From Allopusillimonas ginsengisoli (GTDB lineage: Bacteria > Pseudomonadota > Gammaproteobacteria > Burkholderiales > Burkholderiaceae_B): a stretch of 64,000 bases of DNA. The DNA lies in assembly GCF_004153455.1 (NCBI RefSeq), contig NZ_SDQE01000004.1:62001-126000 (forward strand), given 5' to 3'. The notes under the pieces were generated by a model. The model was not told the origin of the DNA. It did not search any database and worked only from the letters and a program-made list of their open reading frames with translations. Positions 1 through 8,716 of this stretch are shown here, piece by piece (the stretch's first letter is position 1; the number at the start of each line of letters is the position of its first letter). Both the position numbers and the translations under genes were made by a program.

Positions 1-649
1 TAAGTTTGCCAGCCCGAATATTCCCAAGTAACGGCGGCGTGGTTGCGAAGAACAGATCTATTTGGCCACCGACAAGATCCTGCACCGCCAGAGACGTGCC
101 ACGATACGGAATATGGGCCAATGGCAAACCCGTCAGGCTTTTAAGCAATTCACCCGCCATATGCTGTTGCCCTCCCACGCCGGGGGAGCCATAGGCAATC
201 TGCTGTTGCTTTCCCCCCAGCGCTCGCAATGCTTCCAGGTTTTTCGCAGGAAGCTTGGGGCCAGCGGCGAGCACCAACGGCGCCGAGGCGACAAGTGCAA
301 GCGCGGTAAAATCCGTGATCGGATCGTAGCGCATGTCCTTGAATACCAGCTTATTGATCGACACCTCGGGCGTGTAGCCCAAAAGTAGCGTATAGCCATC
401 GGGCTTGGCGCGGACAACCTGCTCCGCACCGATCATGCCACTCGCACCCGTCTTGTTCTCCACGACAACGGTCTGATTCCATTTATTGCTTAGCGCCTCG
501 GCCAACAAGCGAGCAACGATATCGGTCGAACCTCCAGGTGCGTAGGCGACGACCAATGTGACGGGCCTTTCGGGATAAGCGGCCTGCGTGGCCGGTGCGA
601 CAAGCATAGCGGCGAGTGCCAACGTCATCAGCTTTTTTTTGATGCTCAT
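1..649 (-). CDS. Bug/TctC-family TTT solute receptor (3' end outside window)
   Basis: Periplasmic solute-binding receptor of the tripartite tricarboxylate transporter type. The ATG at 649-647 follows a GAGGAG ribosome site (657-664) by 7 bases. A signal peptide starts with a KKK run and a hydrophobic stretch ending near ATQA. The mature start YPERPVTLVVAYAPGGSTD is the classic Bug ligand-loop motif, and NKTGASG and YGSPGVGG follow as in the family. About 216 of the usual 320 residues are visible; the rest runs off the left edge. It lies 31 bp downstream of the phosphoesterase gene on the same strand, so the two are probably co-transcribed. The ligand cannot be told from sequence. No TctA/TctB partner is visible beside it, which is common for orphan Bug receptors. 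Confidence 0.93.
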   Translation of the reverse strand, partial: MSIKKKLMTLALAAMLVAPATQAAYPERPVTLVVAYAPGGSTDIVARLLAEALSNKWNQTVVVENKTGASGMIGAEQVVRAKPDGYTLLLGYTPEVSINKLVFKDMRYDPITDFTALALVASAPLVLAAGPKLPAKNLEALRALGGKQQQIAYGSPGVGGQQHMAGELLKSLTGLPLAHIPYRGTSLAVQDLVGGQIDLFFATTPPLLGNIRAGKL

Positions 650-680
650 TGTTATGTCTCCTCGGTTGGTTGTAGTCTGA

Positions 681-2735
681 CTATTCGAGTGTGATTAAAA
701 CGGTCTGCAACACGTAGTCGCCCGGGTGGGCGTGGAACTCTGCTAAAAGTTGTTGTACCGTCTGTCGTATACCGGTACCCAGGTTATGTACGACACAACT
801 GATTGGGCAACTGCTCAGAAACGCAATCATCCGATCGGTCTGCGCGCAGACCAACAAATATGTGTTTTTCTCTGTACGAAACTTGATGATTCCCTTGCTG
901 CCATCTTCCGTATCGATAAGTTCGATACGCTTCGCAGGCGACAGCAAGGCGTTCAGACAAGCGTAGGCCTTGGCCATGGGACGAGGGTTGAAGTGCCTGT
1001 CTATAAATGCATTTCGAGGGAAATAGCCACGATCCACATCCATGAATGTGTCATAGACATAGGAAATGTCCTCCGACAGCCGCGACAGCACGATCACTTG
1101 TGCAACGCTGGCTACATTTTCATCATCGGCCGTCCGTGACGCTGCCAAGCTCGAACCGCTCAGTTTCAGGGAAACCAGAACCTTGCAACCGGTGGCCTCC
1201 GAGAAGGCCCTTAATCTGTTCGCTACGTCAGGCAAATATTCATCTGGCGTAACCCGGACTGTGATGCCGTCAATCTCACCGGCCTGCAATGCGCCGGTGA
1301 TGATGAGTTTATCGGTTTCCAGATCCGCCAGCGTGAATCCGGCTTTGACGAAGTGATTGAAGTGTTTGCCGTCGTAATGCGACGGGTCGTTTGTGTGTAT
1401 TTTGGCGTAATAGATTCGCGTATTGCCGGATTTGCGCACACGCTTCAGGGCGCTGCGATGCTGCTCAAACTGATCCGCAATAAGATTGACTTCGAACGCG
1501 GCAACACCACAATCGGCAAGTCCTCTGTCCAACAGTTTTGCCGAAGGTACGCCTAGCGTTGTAACGATGTAGCGATGCCCCATCTGCGCCATGAGGCGCA
1601 TTCTGGCGCGAGACTCTTCCTCGTCCAGATCGAGTGCAGGCACCTTCGATAGGCGCGCCCCCATTTCCCACAACCCCAGCAGCGGATAGTCATTGCGAGC
1701 CCACTTGCGTCCGAACTCCTGCACACCGCCCGTGGCGGTGATCTGCATGCTTTCCGCCCACGGATGGCGCAGTTCGACTCCGACGTTATCAAGCGTAGAG
1801 GTTTTGGGGTGAATCAATTGATGCGCGGCACCAGACGCTTTGGTCGCTCCTTCAGTAGCCTGCGCGCCCATTGTGCGAACTGAGTGCGCAACATGACCGC
1901 GGGCATACACATCCACAACGAAGTAGCCAAATTTTTCGGCATCACCGCGCCCGAACTCAACGTCGGGTGCTGTACGGTAGAACTCTGTGAAGTCGTGCCG
2001 CAAGAAGGCCGTGGACGGCAGCATGTAAAACTCGCCCGCCCCCACTCTGTCGTACCAGAAATTGTGCACATGACCCGCAAAGGTGGCTTCTACATTCGGT
2101 TTGCGCATGAGCCCCAGTAGCCAGCTGCGGCCCGGCTCATCGAGGTTGTCGTAGTTACCGCGTTCGTCTGGCTTGAAGATGTAAGGCGGATAGTGCATGA
2201 AGAGAAATATCTGCCGCTCGCCTGCTGTTTCGAACTGAGATTCAAGCCATTGTTTCTGGCGCTCTTCCTCTGCCAGGCCTGAATTGATCAGCAGCGAATT
2301 AATCAGGACAAACCGTATCCGGCCCTCATCAAAAGAGAAGTAGTCAGGGCCAAATGCTTTGCGATAAGTATCAAGGTAGGCATCGCAGACCTGATCGGCA
2401 GGCATCCAGTCCACGCGTTTGTCGCCGACATCGTGATTGCCGGGCACGACGTAAACCGGAACCGAAACAGCACTGGCGATCGCTTTGAAATGTGCAACGG
2501 CCTGCGTAAAGGTAGGCAGCGATGGCACCGGATGAACGATATCCCCAAGGTGGATCACGAACTTCGGCGCCGGATCCATGGCGGCGATATCGAGAAACAC
2601 ATGACGAGCTCTGGCGTTGGCCAAGGCATTGGTCTGGAAGGGAGAGCTAGAGGCGTTTTCTCCCTCATTAATGTGGGTGTCCGCGACAACCACGAATGTG
2701 AACAGAGGCTGTTCACCGGACTGCGTGCGTGACAT
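681..2735 (-). CDS. two-domain calcineurin-like metallophosphoesterase
   Basis: Predicted metal-dependent phosphohydrolase of 684 residues. The N-terminal 290 residues carry the full calcineurin-type metal set in order: DTH (about 19-21), GDIVH (about 65), GNHD (about 101), HYPP (about 183) and GHVHNF (about 222). The remaining 390 residues form a second domain with alternating strand/helix character, suggestive of a TIM-barrel-like fold, that I do not recognise. I chose the ATG at 2735 because AGGAGGT (2744-2750) sits 8 bases before it; an upstream in-frame start at 2762 would fall in the operator region. No signal peptide is seen, so it should be cytoplasmic. Divergence from an IclR gene and linkage to a Bug receptor suggest catabolism of an imported phospho-compound, but the substrate is unknown. 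Confidence 0.8.
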   Translation of the reverse strand: MSRTQSGEQPLFTFVVVADTHINEGENASSSPFQTNALANARARHVFLDIAAMDPAPKFVIHLGDIVHPVPSLPTFTQAVAHFKAIASAVSVPVYVVPGNHDVGDKRVDWMPADQVCDAYLDTYRKAFGPDYFSFDEGRIRFVLINSLLINSGLAEEERQKQWLESQFETAGERQIFLFMHYPPYIFKPDERGNYDNLDEPGRSWLLGLMRKPNVEATFAGHVHNFWYDRVGAGEFYMLPSTAFLRHDFTEFYRTAPDVEFGRGDAEKFGYFVVDVYARGHVAHSVRTMGAQATEGATKASGAAHQLIHPKTSTLDNVGVELRHPWAESMQITATGGVQEFGRKWARNDYPLLGLWEMGARLSKVPALDLDEEESRARMRLMAQMGHRYIVTTLGVPSAKLLDRGLADCGVAAFEVNLIADQFEQHRSALKRVRKSGNTRIYYAKIHTNDPSHYDGKHFNHFVKAGFTLADLETDKLIITGALQAGEIDGITVRVTPDEYLPDVANRLRAFSEATGCKVLVSLKLSGSSLAASRTADDENVASVAQVIVLSRLSEDISYVYDTFMDVDRGYFPRNAFIDRHFNPRPMAKAYACLNALLSPAKRIELIDTEDGSKGIIKFRTEKNTYLLVCAQTDRMIAFLSSCPISCVVHNLGTGIRQTVQQLLAEFHAHPGDYVLQTVLITLE

Positions 2736-2755
2736 TATCACGTACCTCCTACATA

Positions 2756-2792
2756 ATTCCATTAATTGGAATCGGCGTTTATTGATTGGAAT
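2756..2792. promoter_or_regulatory. probable IclR operator in the divergent promoter region
   Basis: ATTCCA (2756-2761), five bases, then TGGAAT (2767-2772) makes a perfect inverted repeat. A third TGGAAT half-site lies at 2787-2792, exactly 20 bp or two helical turns further on. The half-site resembles the TGGAA/TTCCA core of known IclR-family operators. It lies between the phosphoesterase and the divergent IclR gene, the expected place for regulation of both. Function is inferred. Confidence 0.6.
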
Positions 2793-2817
2793 TAAATTAT
2801 CTTTGCAAGCAGTTAAG

Positions 2818-3669
2818 ATGTCAACGGATGATTTTCAAGGAGCAGTTGTGGTGGAACGCAACAAGGACAAGCCCGAAGCGCTGGATAACGTCGAGCTGCA
2901 AGCACATCCGCAATTTACGGCTACCCTGGCCAATGGCCTTGCTGTATTGGGTTGCTTTGCAGACGGCCCGCCCCTCTTGGGTAATAAAGAACTCTCCGAA
3001 CTGCTGGGAATGACGCGTCCCACGGTTTCCAGGCTGACATTCACGCTGGTGGGGCTCGGATATCTGCGGCGCGATACCCCTACGGGAAAATACGGACTCG
3101 GCCCCGCCGTGCTGTCGTTGGGTTACCCATTGCTATCGCGACTAATGATTCGCCAGGTCGGCTCCACCGCCATGATGCAGCTGGCCAGCTATGCCCATGG
3201 GCCAGTCTCAGTAGGAGTCAGAGATAGACTTCAGGTAGTCTATGTAGAAACGACGCATGCAAGCGAGTCCAATGAAACGCTGCCCGGAATCGGCTCAAGA
3301 CGCCCCTTTTTGCGTACGGCAATTGGTCGGGCACTCCTGTATGCCCTGGACGCTCAGGAACGCGCCTTGGTGCTGGAGCGGCTACAGGCCACTCATACCG
3401 ACGAATGGGACACTTACCACAGCAGGCTGGAAGGATCGTTCGCGGAGATCGACGAGCATGGGTTTTGTCTCGTGGAAGGAGACTGGCGACCCACACTGGC
3501 TGCGGTCGCCGTACCCATGAAGGCCAGCATCAACGGGATGCGCCTGGCTTTCAACCTCACCCTACCCCGTTACGCAGTGGACAGGCAGCAATTGATGACA
3601 GACTTGGGGCCAAGGCTGCTTGATCTTGTTCACAAAATGGAGCATCTGCTGGGCGTCAGCCAACGCTGA
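2818..3669 (+). CDS. IclR-family transcriptional regulator
   Basis: DNA-binding regulator with an N-terminal winged helix-turn-helix (about residues 40-85, including LLGNKELSELLGMTRPTVS) followed by an IclR effector-binding domain containing GVRDRLQVVYVE and GSRRPFLRTAIGRALL. Length is about 283 residues, slightly above the family norm. The start is uncertain: the ATG at 2818 lacks a clear ribosome site, whereas AAGGAG at 2837-2842 sits 5 and 8 bases before in-frame GTG codons at 2848 and 2851, so the GTG start may be the real one. It is divergent from the phosphoesterase-Bug unit and probably represses it in the absence of ligand. Confidence 0.9.
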   Translation: MSTDDFQGAVVVERNKDKPEALDNVELQAHPQFTATLANGLAVLGCFADGPPLLGNKELSELLGMTRPTVSRLTFTLVGLGYLRRDTPTGKYGLGPAVLSLGYPLLSRLMIRQVGSTAMMQLASYAHGPVSVGVRDRLQVVYVETTHASESNETLPGIGSRRPFLRTAIGRALLYALDAQERALVLERLQATHTDEWDTYHSRLEGSFAEIDEHGFCLVEGDWRPTLAAVAVPMKASINGMRLAFNLTLPRYAVDRQQLMTDLGPRLLDLVHKMEHLLGVSQR

Positions 3670-3681
3670 CAACACCACCGA

Positions 3682-4650
3682 TCAATGCGCCGACAGCCAG
3701 TGCACACTGAACATATGGTCGTCGTCCACCCACACGGCCTCGGGAGAAAAGCCCGCGCGCGCGGCCAGTTCGCGGAAGCCGTCAACCGTATACTTGTGTG
3801 AATTTTCTGTATGGATAGACTCGCCTTCATCGAAGGTGTGGCGTATGCCCGCCAGCGTCACGCATTGCTTTTGCTTGCTGACCAGATGCATTTCAACACG
3901 GTGATAGGTCGGATGGTAAAGCGCATGATGTGCAAATCCATCCAGATCAAAGTCTGCGCCCAGCTCCTGATTGGCGCGCTTGAGCAGGTTCAGATTGAAC
4001 GCAGCCGTCACGCCTTGTGCGTCGTTGTACGCCGCATGCAATAGAGTAGGATCCTTGACCAGGTCCACGCCAATCAGCAGTCCGCCGCCATTGAGCAGGC
4101 CGGCTGCTTGGGTCAGAAAGCCCAGGGCTTCAACGGGGCTCATATTGCCTATGGTCGAGCCTGGGAAAAAGCCCGCCCGACGCCGCATGGCCGAACCCAA
4201 TCCCGGCAGCGTCGTCAGCGCGGTGTAGTCCGCCACCACCGGATACACCGGCAAAGAGGGAAAGTCGGCCGTCAACTGTTCTGCCGCGGCATGCAGATGG
4301 TCGCCTGAGATATCAATCGGCACATATCGGCAGGAGCACGCTTGCCGGGGAAAGGCGTCCAGCAATAAGCGCACCTTGAGCATCGACCCCGCCCCGAATT
4401 CGACGAGATCAATATCGCTCCCCATCATGTCGGCCATCTCGACCGCATGCTGTTTCAGAATACCGAGCTCTGTGCGCATGGGGTAGTACTCCGGCAGTGC
4501 ACATATTCGGTCAAACAGTTCCGAACCTGCCGCGTCGTAGAAATACTTGGGCGAAACGTGACGCGGTCGCGCCAGCAAGCCCGCCTTCATGTCAGCAAGA
4601 AATGCGTCTGCATCTGCGCAGTGTTCCGTAGGAATGGCAAGAGAGTCCAT
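3682..4650 (-). CDS. egtD: L-histidine N-alpha-methyltransferase (ergothioneine)
   Basis: Trimethylates histidine to hercynine with S-adenosylmethionine, the first step of ergothioneine synthesis. The 322 residues match the EgtD family in length. Visible landmarks are SPKYFYDAAGSELFDRIC near the start, the SAM-binding stretch VEFGAGSMLKVRLLL (about 83-97), FFPGSTIGNM, and the C-terminal EMHLVSKQ...FDEGESIHTENSHKY block that holds the histidine-site glutamate. The gene starts 11 bp after the egtB stop, so the two form an operon. No egtA, egtC or egtE homologue is seen nearby. Confidence 0.95.
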   Translation of the reverse strand: MDSLAIPTEHCADADAFLADMKAGLLARPRHVSPKYFYDAAGSELFDRICALPEYYPMRTELGILKQHAVEMADMMGSDIDLVEFGAGSMLKVRLLLDAFPRQACSCRYVPIDISGDHLHAAAEQLTADFPSLPVYPVVADYTALTTLPGLGSAMRRRAGFFPGSTIGNMSPVEALGFLTQAAGLLNGGGLLIGVDLVKDPTLLHAAYNDAQGVTAAFNLNLLKRANQELGADFDLDGFAHHALYHPTYHRVEMHLVSKQKQCVTLAGIRHTFDEGESIHTENSHKYTVDGFRELAARAGFSPEAVWVDDDHMFSVHWLSAH

Positions 4651-4661
4651 GGCAAGGTCGC

Positions 4662-5891
4662 TTACAGATCGCGCGCGAGGCGCAAGCCGGTGAATTGCCA
4701 GCGCGCTGCGGGGGGAAAGAAATTGCGGTAGGTCAAGCGGCCGTGCGAAGCCGGCGTGGCCGCGCTGCTGCCGCGCAGCACCTGCTGACCCACCATGAAT
4801 TTGCCGTTATATTCAGCGGCCGGTCCTGGTATGGGCCTGAATCCGGGATAGGGCGCGTAGGCAGAACGCGTCCATTGCCAGACAAAGTCAAATGCCTGCG
4901 CCAGTTCCGAGGCGCTGCAGGAGGCTTCCCACTCGAACTCTGTGGGAAGCCTTGCCCCCGCCCACTCCGCATAAGCACAGGCTTCGTAGAAACTGAGATG
5001 GGAGACGGGCTGATGGGGATCCAGCGGCTGGACGCCCTGCGTCCCAAAGATCTGCCAGCCGGCATCGCCTCCCCGTTCTTTCAGGCGCGGATCATCGCCT
5101 TGCAACCAATACTGGGGCGCGCTCCAGGCCTGCGATTGAACGGTAGCCCATCCCTCCGACAACCAGAACTCAGGCCGCGAATAACCGCCGTCGTCCATGA
5201 ATGCGAGATATTCTCCGCAAGTCACCAACCTGTCCGCGATGGCATAGGGTTGCAGCCATACCGGGTGGCGTGGTGTTTCGTTATCGAAGGCAAACCCCTG
5301 CCCGTCGTGGCCTATGTCCACCATGGCGCCGTCATGCGCCAGCCAGCGAACCGGGCCGGTCGCCACCGAAACCGCCGAGGGCTGAGCGTCATTGTGCCGA
5401 TAAGCTGGCAACAACGGATTGCATGACAGCGCATGCAGAATGTCTGTGACGATCAATTCCTGATGCTGCTGCTCATGCTGCAGGCCCAGGACAATAATCG
5501 GTTGCAGCGCTTGCCACTGCGTATCGTCCAAGTCTTCCAGCCATGCCTCCATGGCGGCGTCCACGTGTTGGCGATAGGCATGCACGGCATCCAGTCCCGG
5601 GCGGCTGAGCATGCCGCGCTGCGGCCTCGGCTGGCGAGGCCCGAGGGCCTCGTAGTAAGAGTTGAATAGATAGTGAAAACTCGCATCAAAGACCCGGTAT
5701 TGCGCTGCATAAGGCCGCAACAACATCGCCTCAAAAAACCAGGTGGTATGCGCAAGATGCCACTTTGTCGGACTGGCATCGGGCATAGACTGTATGCACT
5801 GGTCCTCCGCAGTGAGCCCGGACGCCAGGCTCAAGCTGTGCGCACGTATCTGCTGGTATTGCAGCCGCAGGCTTTCTTTTGAACAAGTCAT
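4662..5891 (-). CDS. egtB: hercynine sulfoxide synthase-type iron enzyme EgtB
   Basis: Non-haem iron enzyme that joins hercynine to a thiol and inserts oxygen in ergothioneine synthesis. The 409-residue protein has an N-terminal DinB-like domain with the iron ligands in KWHLAHTTWFFE (about 43-54) and HEQQHQEL (about 138-145), followed by a formylglycine-generating-enzyme (FGE) sulfatase-type fold ending in RLPTEFEWE and a C-terminal FTGLRLARDL block. As egtA (gamma-glutamylcysteine synthesis) is not beside it, the enzyme may use cysteine or a gshA product made elsewhere. Which thiol it takes cannot be read from this sequence by eye. It lies upstream of egtD on the same strand. Confidence 0.93.
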   Translation of the reverse strand: MTCSKESLRLQYQQIRAHSLSLASGLTAEDQCIQSMPDASPTKWHLAHTTWFFEAMLLRPYAAQYRVFDASFHYLFNSYYEALGPRQPRPQRGMLSRPGLDAVHAYRQHVDAAMEAWLEDLDDTQWQALQPIIVLGLQHEQQHQELIVTDILHALSCNPLLPAYRHNDAQPSAVSVATGPVRWLAHDGAMVDIGHDGQGFAFDNETPRHPVWLQPYAIADRLVTCGEYLAFMDDGGYSRPEFWLSEGWATVQSQAWSAPQYWLQGDDPRLKERGGDAGWQIFGTQGVQPLDPHQPVSHLSFYEACAYAEWAGARLPTEFEWEASCSASELAQAFDFVWQWTRSAYAPYPGFRPIPGPAAEYNGKFMVGQQVLRGSSAATPASHGRLTYRNFFPPAARWQFTGLRLARDL

Positions 5892-6019
5892 TGAACCATT
5901 CTATTCAGAAAACACAGGGCCGAACGGAACGGAGACAAGATGTTGCAAATAGAACGGTTTTAATTCAACCGTGATCTGACAGCCGAATGCCCTCTAGGCG
6001 GGGGCTGTCGTGCACGATC

Positions 6020-6742
6020 TCAATACCCAAAGAAGTCTTCGCTGCGGATATCGTCGTCATCAACATCAGCACGATTCAATACCTGGCGCACTGCCTGGAC
6101 CAGTCCCGGGGGCCCCGCCAGATAGTAGACGGGTTCAGCGAGATCGACACAGACTTTTCTGATCAGGCTTTCATCGATGACTCCCGTCTCCCCATCCCAG
6201 GGCTGGGCGGAGGCATCCATTTGTGTCATTGTCGCGACCAGCCGGAATTGTCCGTTCTGCTGCGCAAGCTGCTGCAACTCTGGCAGAAAGGCCGCATCTT
6301 CCGGGCGCCGATTGGAATAAAGCAGAATCAGTTGCTGCGGCAACGCATCATGCATAGCCTGCCTGAGCATGCTGACAAATGGCGTAATACCGATACCGCC
6401 CGCAAGCAAGATCGCCGGGCGGGCGCGCTTATTATGGAGCGTCAACGATCCGAATGGCCCCTCAAGCGCCGCGTCCTCACCCACCGACATCGCACGCAGC
6501 ACCTGCTTGAACGCGCTGTCGCGCATACGGGTGGCGATCGTCAAGTCTGCTTCATACGGTGCGCTCACAATCGAAAAGGTATGTCGCATGTCATCGGCAT
6601 TACCCTGCCCCGCGCCAGGCAACACGACGTCTATGGTCTGGCCAGGCTTAAAGCTGAAGCCGGCTGGCTTTTCAAAATGAAAAGCCATGGTCCGTTCAGC
6701 GACTTCTTCTTTCTTCAACAACTTTACAGTGCAGCTATCCAT
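6020..6742 (-). CDS. FAD/NAD(P)H ferredoxin-reductase-like oxidoreductase
   Basis: A 240-residue flavoprotein reductase with the two domains of the ferredoxin-NADP reductase fold. FAD-binding motif RHTFSIVSAP is at about 53-62. The NAD(P)-binding motif GGIGITPFVSML is at about 115-126, and YYLAGPPGLV is near the C terminus. It ends in an aromatic EDFFGY, as in stand-alone reductases of this group. No [2Fe-2S] cysteine domain is fused, so an external electron acceptor is expected. The start is supported by GGAG eight bases upstream. It lies between folE2 and egtB on the same strand; a role in supplying electrons to one of them is possible but unproven. Confidence 0.85.
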   Translation of the reverse strand: MDSCTVKLLKKEEVAERTMAFHFEKPAGFSFKPGQTIDVVLPGAGQGNADDMRHTFSIVSAPYEADLTIATRMRDSAFKQVLRAMSVGEDAALEGPFGSLTLHNKRARPAILLAGGIGITPFVSMLRQAMHDALPQQLILLYSNRRPEDAAFLPELQQLAQQNGQFRLVATMTQMDASAQPWDGETGVIDESLIRKVCVDLAEPVYYLAGPPGLVQAVRQVLNRADVDDDDIRSEDFFGY

Positions 6743-6804
6743 GATGACTCCGCGACTGGAACTGCGATGGCAGTTTGCCTATTGTGTCTGGGTCTCGCTC
6801 CGTT

Positions 6805-7623
6805 TCAACGAAGCGATGACAAGGGCTGCCCATTGCGCACAATGCGTGCATAGGCAGAATGATTGTGAATAGACTCAAAGTTTTCGGCGTCAATACGGCA
6901 GGCCTTGATGCCTGGCAGATCGTCCAGCGCCAGTGCCACATCACGCACCAGGTCTTCAACGAACTTGGGATTGTCATAAGCCTGCTCGGTAACGTATTTT
7001 TCGTCGGGCCGCTTGAGCAGACCATAGACTTCGCAGGACGCGCTGCGCTCGGCCGCAGCGATCAGCGCCTCTACATCCAGTGGCGCTTTGAGGTCAACCT
7101 CGATACTGATCAGTGAGCGCTGGTTGTGCGCTCCATAGGCAGAGATTTCCTTGGAACAGGGACAAAGGCTGGTCACCGGCACCACAACGCGCATCCAGAA
7201 ACTGTACTGCTGGTCCTGGGACAGGGTGCCGCGCCAAGAAACGTCATAATCCAGATGGCTGGCCACGCCGGACACCGGGGCCGTCTTGCGTACAAAATAG
7301 GGAAAGGACATTTCCAGACTCCCCGCACTGGCCTTCAGGCGGCACAGCATATCCCGCAACAGATGCTCAAACCCGTTCTGGTCCAGCACGCCCGACTGCG
7401 ACTCAAGCAGCTCAATAAAACGGGACATATGTGTGCCCTTGACCTCGGCATCCAAGGCCACCGTCATGGACAGGTCCGCAATCGTCGACAACTGTCCCGC
7501 CCGCGTTTTAATCGTAACGGGATGACGGACACCTTTGACACCAACGGCGTCCAGGGCTACGCCGCGTGGATCGGCCTGAGACTGTATATCGGGCAAAAGC
7601 ATGAGTTTTTCGGGCGCGTTCAT
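6805..7623 (-). CDS. folE2: GTP cyclohydrolase FolE2 (type IB)
   Basis: Converts GTP to 7,8-dihydroneopterin triphosphate, the first step of folate (and queuosine) synthesis. The 272 residues align with the FolE2/COG1469 family: VGVKGVRHPVTIKTR near the start, a conserved SLCPCSKEIS motif with the metal-ligand cysteine (about 150-160), AHNQRS, and RIDAENFESIHNHSAYA near the C terminus. The start at 7623 has CAGGAG six bases upstream. FolE2 can use metals other than zinc, and in some bacteria it replaces FolE under zinc shortage. I saw no clear Zur box upstream, so zinc control is not supported here. Confidence 0.95.
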   Translation of the reverse strand: MNAPEKLMLLPDIQSQADPRGVALDAVGVKGVRHPVTIKTRAGQLSTIADLSMTVALDAEVKGTHMSRFIELLESQSGVLDQNGFEHLLRDMLCRLKASAGSLEMSFPYFVRKTAPVSGVASHLDYDVSWRGTLSQDQQYSFWMRVVVPVTSLCPCSKEISAYGAHNQRSLISIEVDLKAPLDVEALIAAAERSASCEVYGLLKRPDEKYVTEQAYDNPKFVEDLVRDVALALDDLPGIKACRIDAENFESIHNHSAYARIVRNGQPLSSLR

Positions 7624-7692
7624 ACGGCTCCTGATAAAGAATCCGGCCTATGACCGCCCGGATGGAGGATTTCAGCGTGAAGCGAGGCAGCC

Positions 7693-7728
7693 ATGGCGCA
7701 ACGCCATCGCTACCGGCTTTCCCGCCGG
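7693..7728. other. two tandem small hairpins between the oxidoreductase gene and folE2
   Basis: ATGGCG-CAA-CGCCAT (7693-7707) and CCGGC-TTTCCC-GCCGG (7713-7728) are perfect stems in the 172-bp gap downstream of the oxidoreductase stop and upstream of folE2 on the minus strand. There is no run of T after either, so they are weak terminator candidates. They may be a transcript 3' end or part of the folE2 leader. No known riboswitch class was recognised. Confidence 0.4.
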
Positions 7729-7795
7729 CTTTAACGGTTAGACGCACGAACGAGCAAAAACGTGTCAGGAATTTTCAGATGCCTGGCTCCGGGAA

Positions 7796-8716
7796 TCAAT
7801 GGCTCAAGCGGATCAGGACTTTACCGCGCGCGTGTCCGGTAGCCAGCTTCTCCAATGCCGAACGCGCCTCGTCCAACGGGAAGATTGAGTCGGTGATGAT
7901 CTGCAGCTGCCCGGACTGAAACAGACGTATCGCTTGTGGCAAGAAGGGCGTCGCGCTTGCGAAAAACACGAACTCGCCTGCCTGCGTGCCTCTGGATTGG
8001 ATGCCGAATTCCACAAGGCTCGCAATGCGCCCATTGGCGCGAAGCACCGACCATGATCCTTCCAGCGTTTCGCCACCGAGGGTATCGAGCACCAGATCAA
8101 TGTCGTTGACTTCGGTAAAGTCCTCAGTACGGTAGTCGATGACTTCGTCCGCACCCAGGCTCTTCACCAGCGCTGCATTCCGGGCCGACGCCGTGGCGAC
8201 CACATGGGCGCCCGCGTGATGGGCCTGCTGAACAGCCATGCTACCGACGCCACCGGCCGCTGCGTGAATCAGCACCCGCTGCCCGCGTTGGAGATGGCCA
8301 ACATCGAACAGGCCCTGTCGGGCTGTTCCGAAAGCGGTCGGCAGGGCTGCCGCCTGCTCGAAGCTCATCTCCGCCGGGATGCCGCATAGATCGGCGGCAG
8401 CAATCACCAGATATCTGCCAAACGCCCCGCCCGAACTGGGCGCAGTACGCCCGACCACGCGATCACCCGGCTTCACAGTCGTTACCTGCGTGCCGACCGC
8501 CTTTACCACGCCGCTGAAATCCGTGCCCAGTGTATAGGGGAACTGAACAGGGAAAACCTGCTGCATGTGTCCGGCAGCAATCTTCAGATCCAGCGGATTG
8601 ATGCCGGCGGCCTCGACGCGAATGGCGGTTTCATCCGGCTGCAGATCTCTGAGGCGCGATTCACCTATCGCGACGAGATCGGGCCCCCCGAATGCTTCGA
8701 TAAAAGCCGTGTTCAT
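7796..8716 (-). CDS. zinc-free medium-chain NADP-dependent quinone-oxidoreductase-like protein
   Basis: A 306-residue medium-chain dehydrogenase/reductase of the quinone oxidoreductase type. GroES-like N-terminal part: AAGINPLDLKI and YTLGTDFSGVVKAVG. Nucleotide-binding motif AAAGGVGSMAVQQA is at about 152-165, followed by TASARNAALVKSLGADEVIDY. The structural and catalytic zinc cysteines of alcohol dehydrogenases are absent. Start at 8716 is supported by AAGGAGG about 7 bases upstream and by the 4-base ATGA overlap with the SnoaL-like gene, which implies coupled translation. It probably reduces an enone or quinone; the substrate is unknown. Confidence 0.88.
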   Translation of the reverse strand: MNTAFIEAFGGPDLVAIGESRLRDLQPDETAIRVEAAGINPLDLKIAAGHMQQVFPVQFPYTLGTDFSGVVKAVGTQVTTVKPGDRVVGRTAPSSGGAFGRYLVIAAADLCGIPAEMSFEQAAALPTAFGTARQGLFDVGHLQRGQRVLIHAAAGGVGSMAVQQAHHAGAHVVATASARNAALVKSLGADEVIDYRTEDFTEVNDIDLVLDTLGGETLEGSWSVLRANGRIASLVEFGIQSRGTQAGEFVFFASATPFLPQAIRLFQSGQLQIITDSIFPLDEARSALEKLATGHARGKVLIRLSH

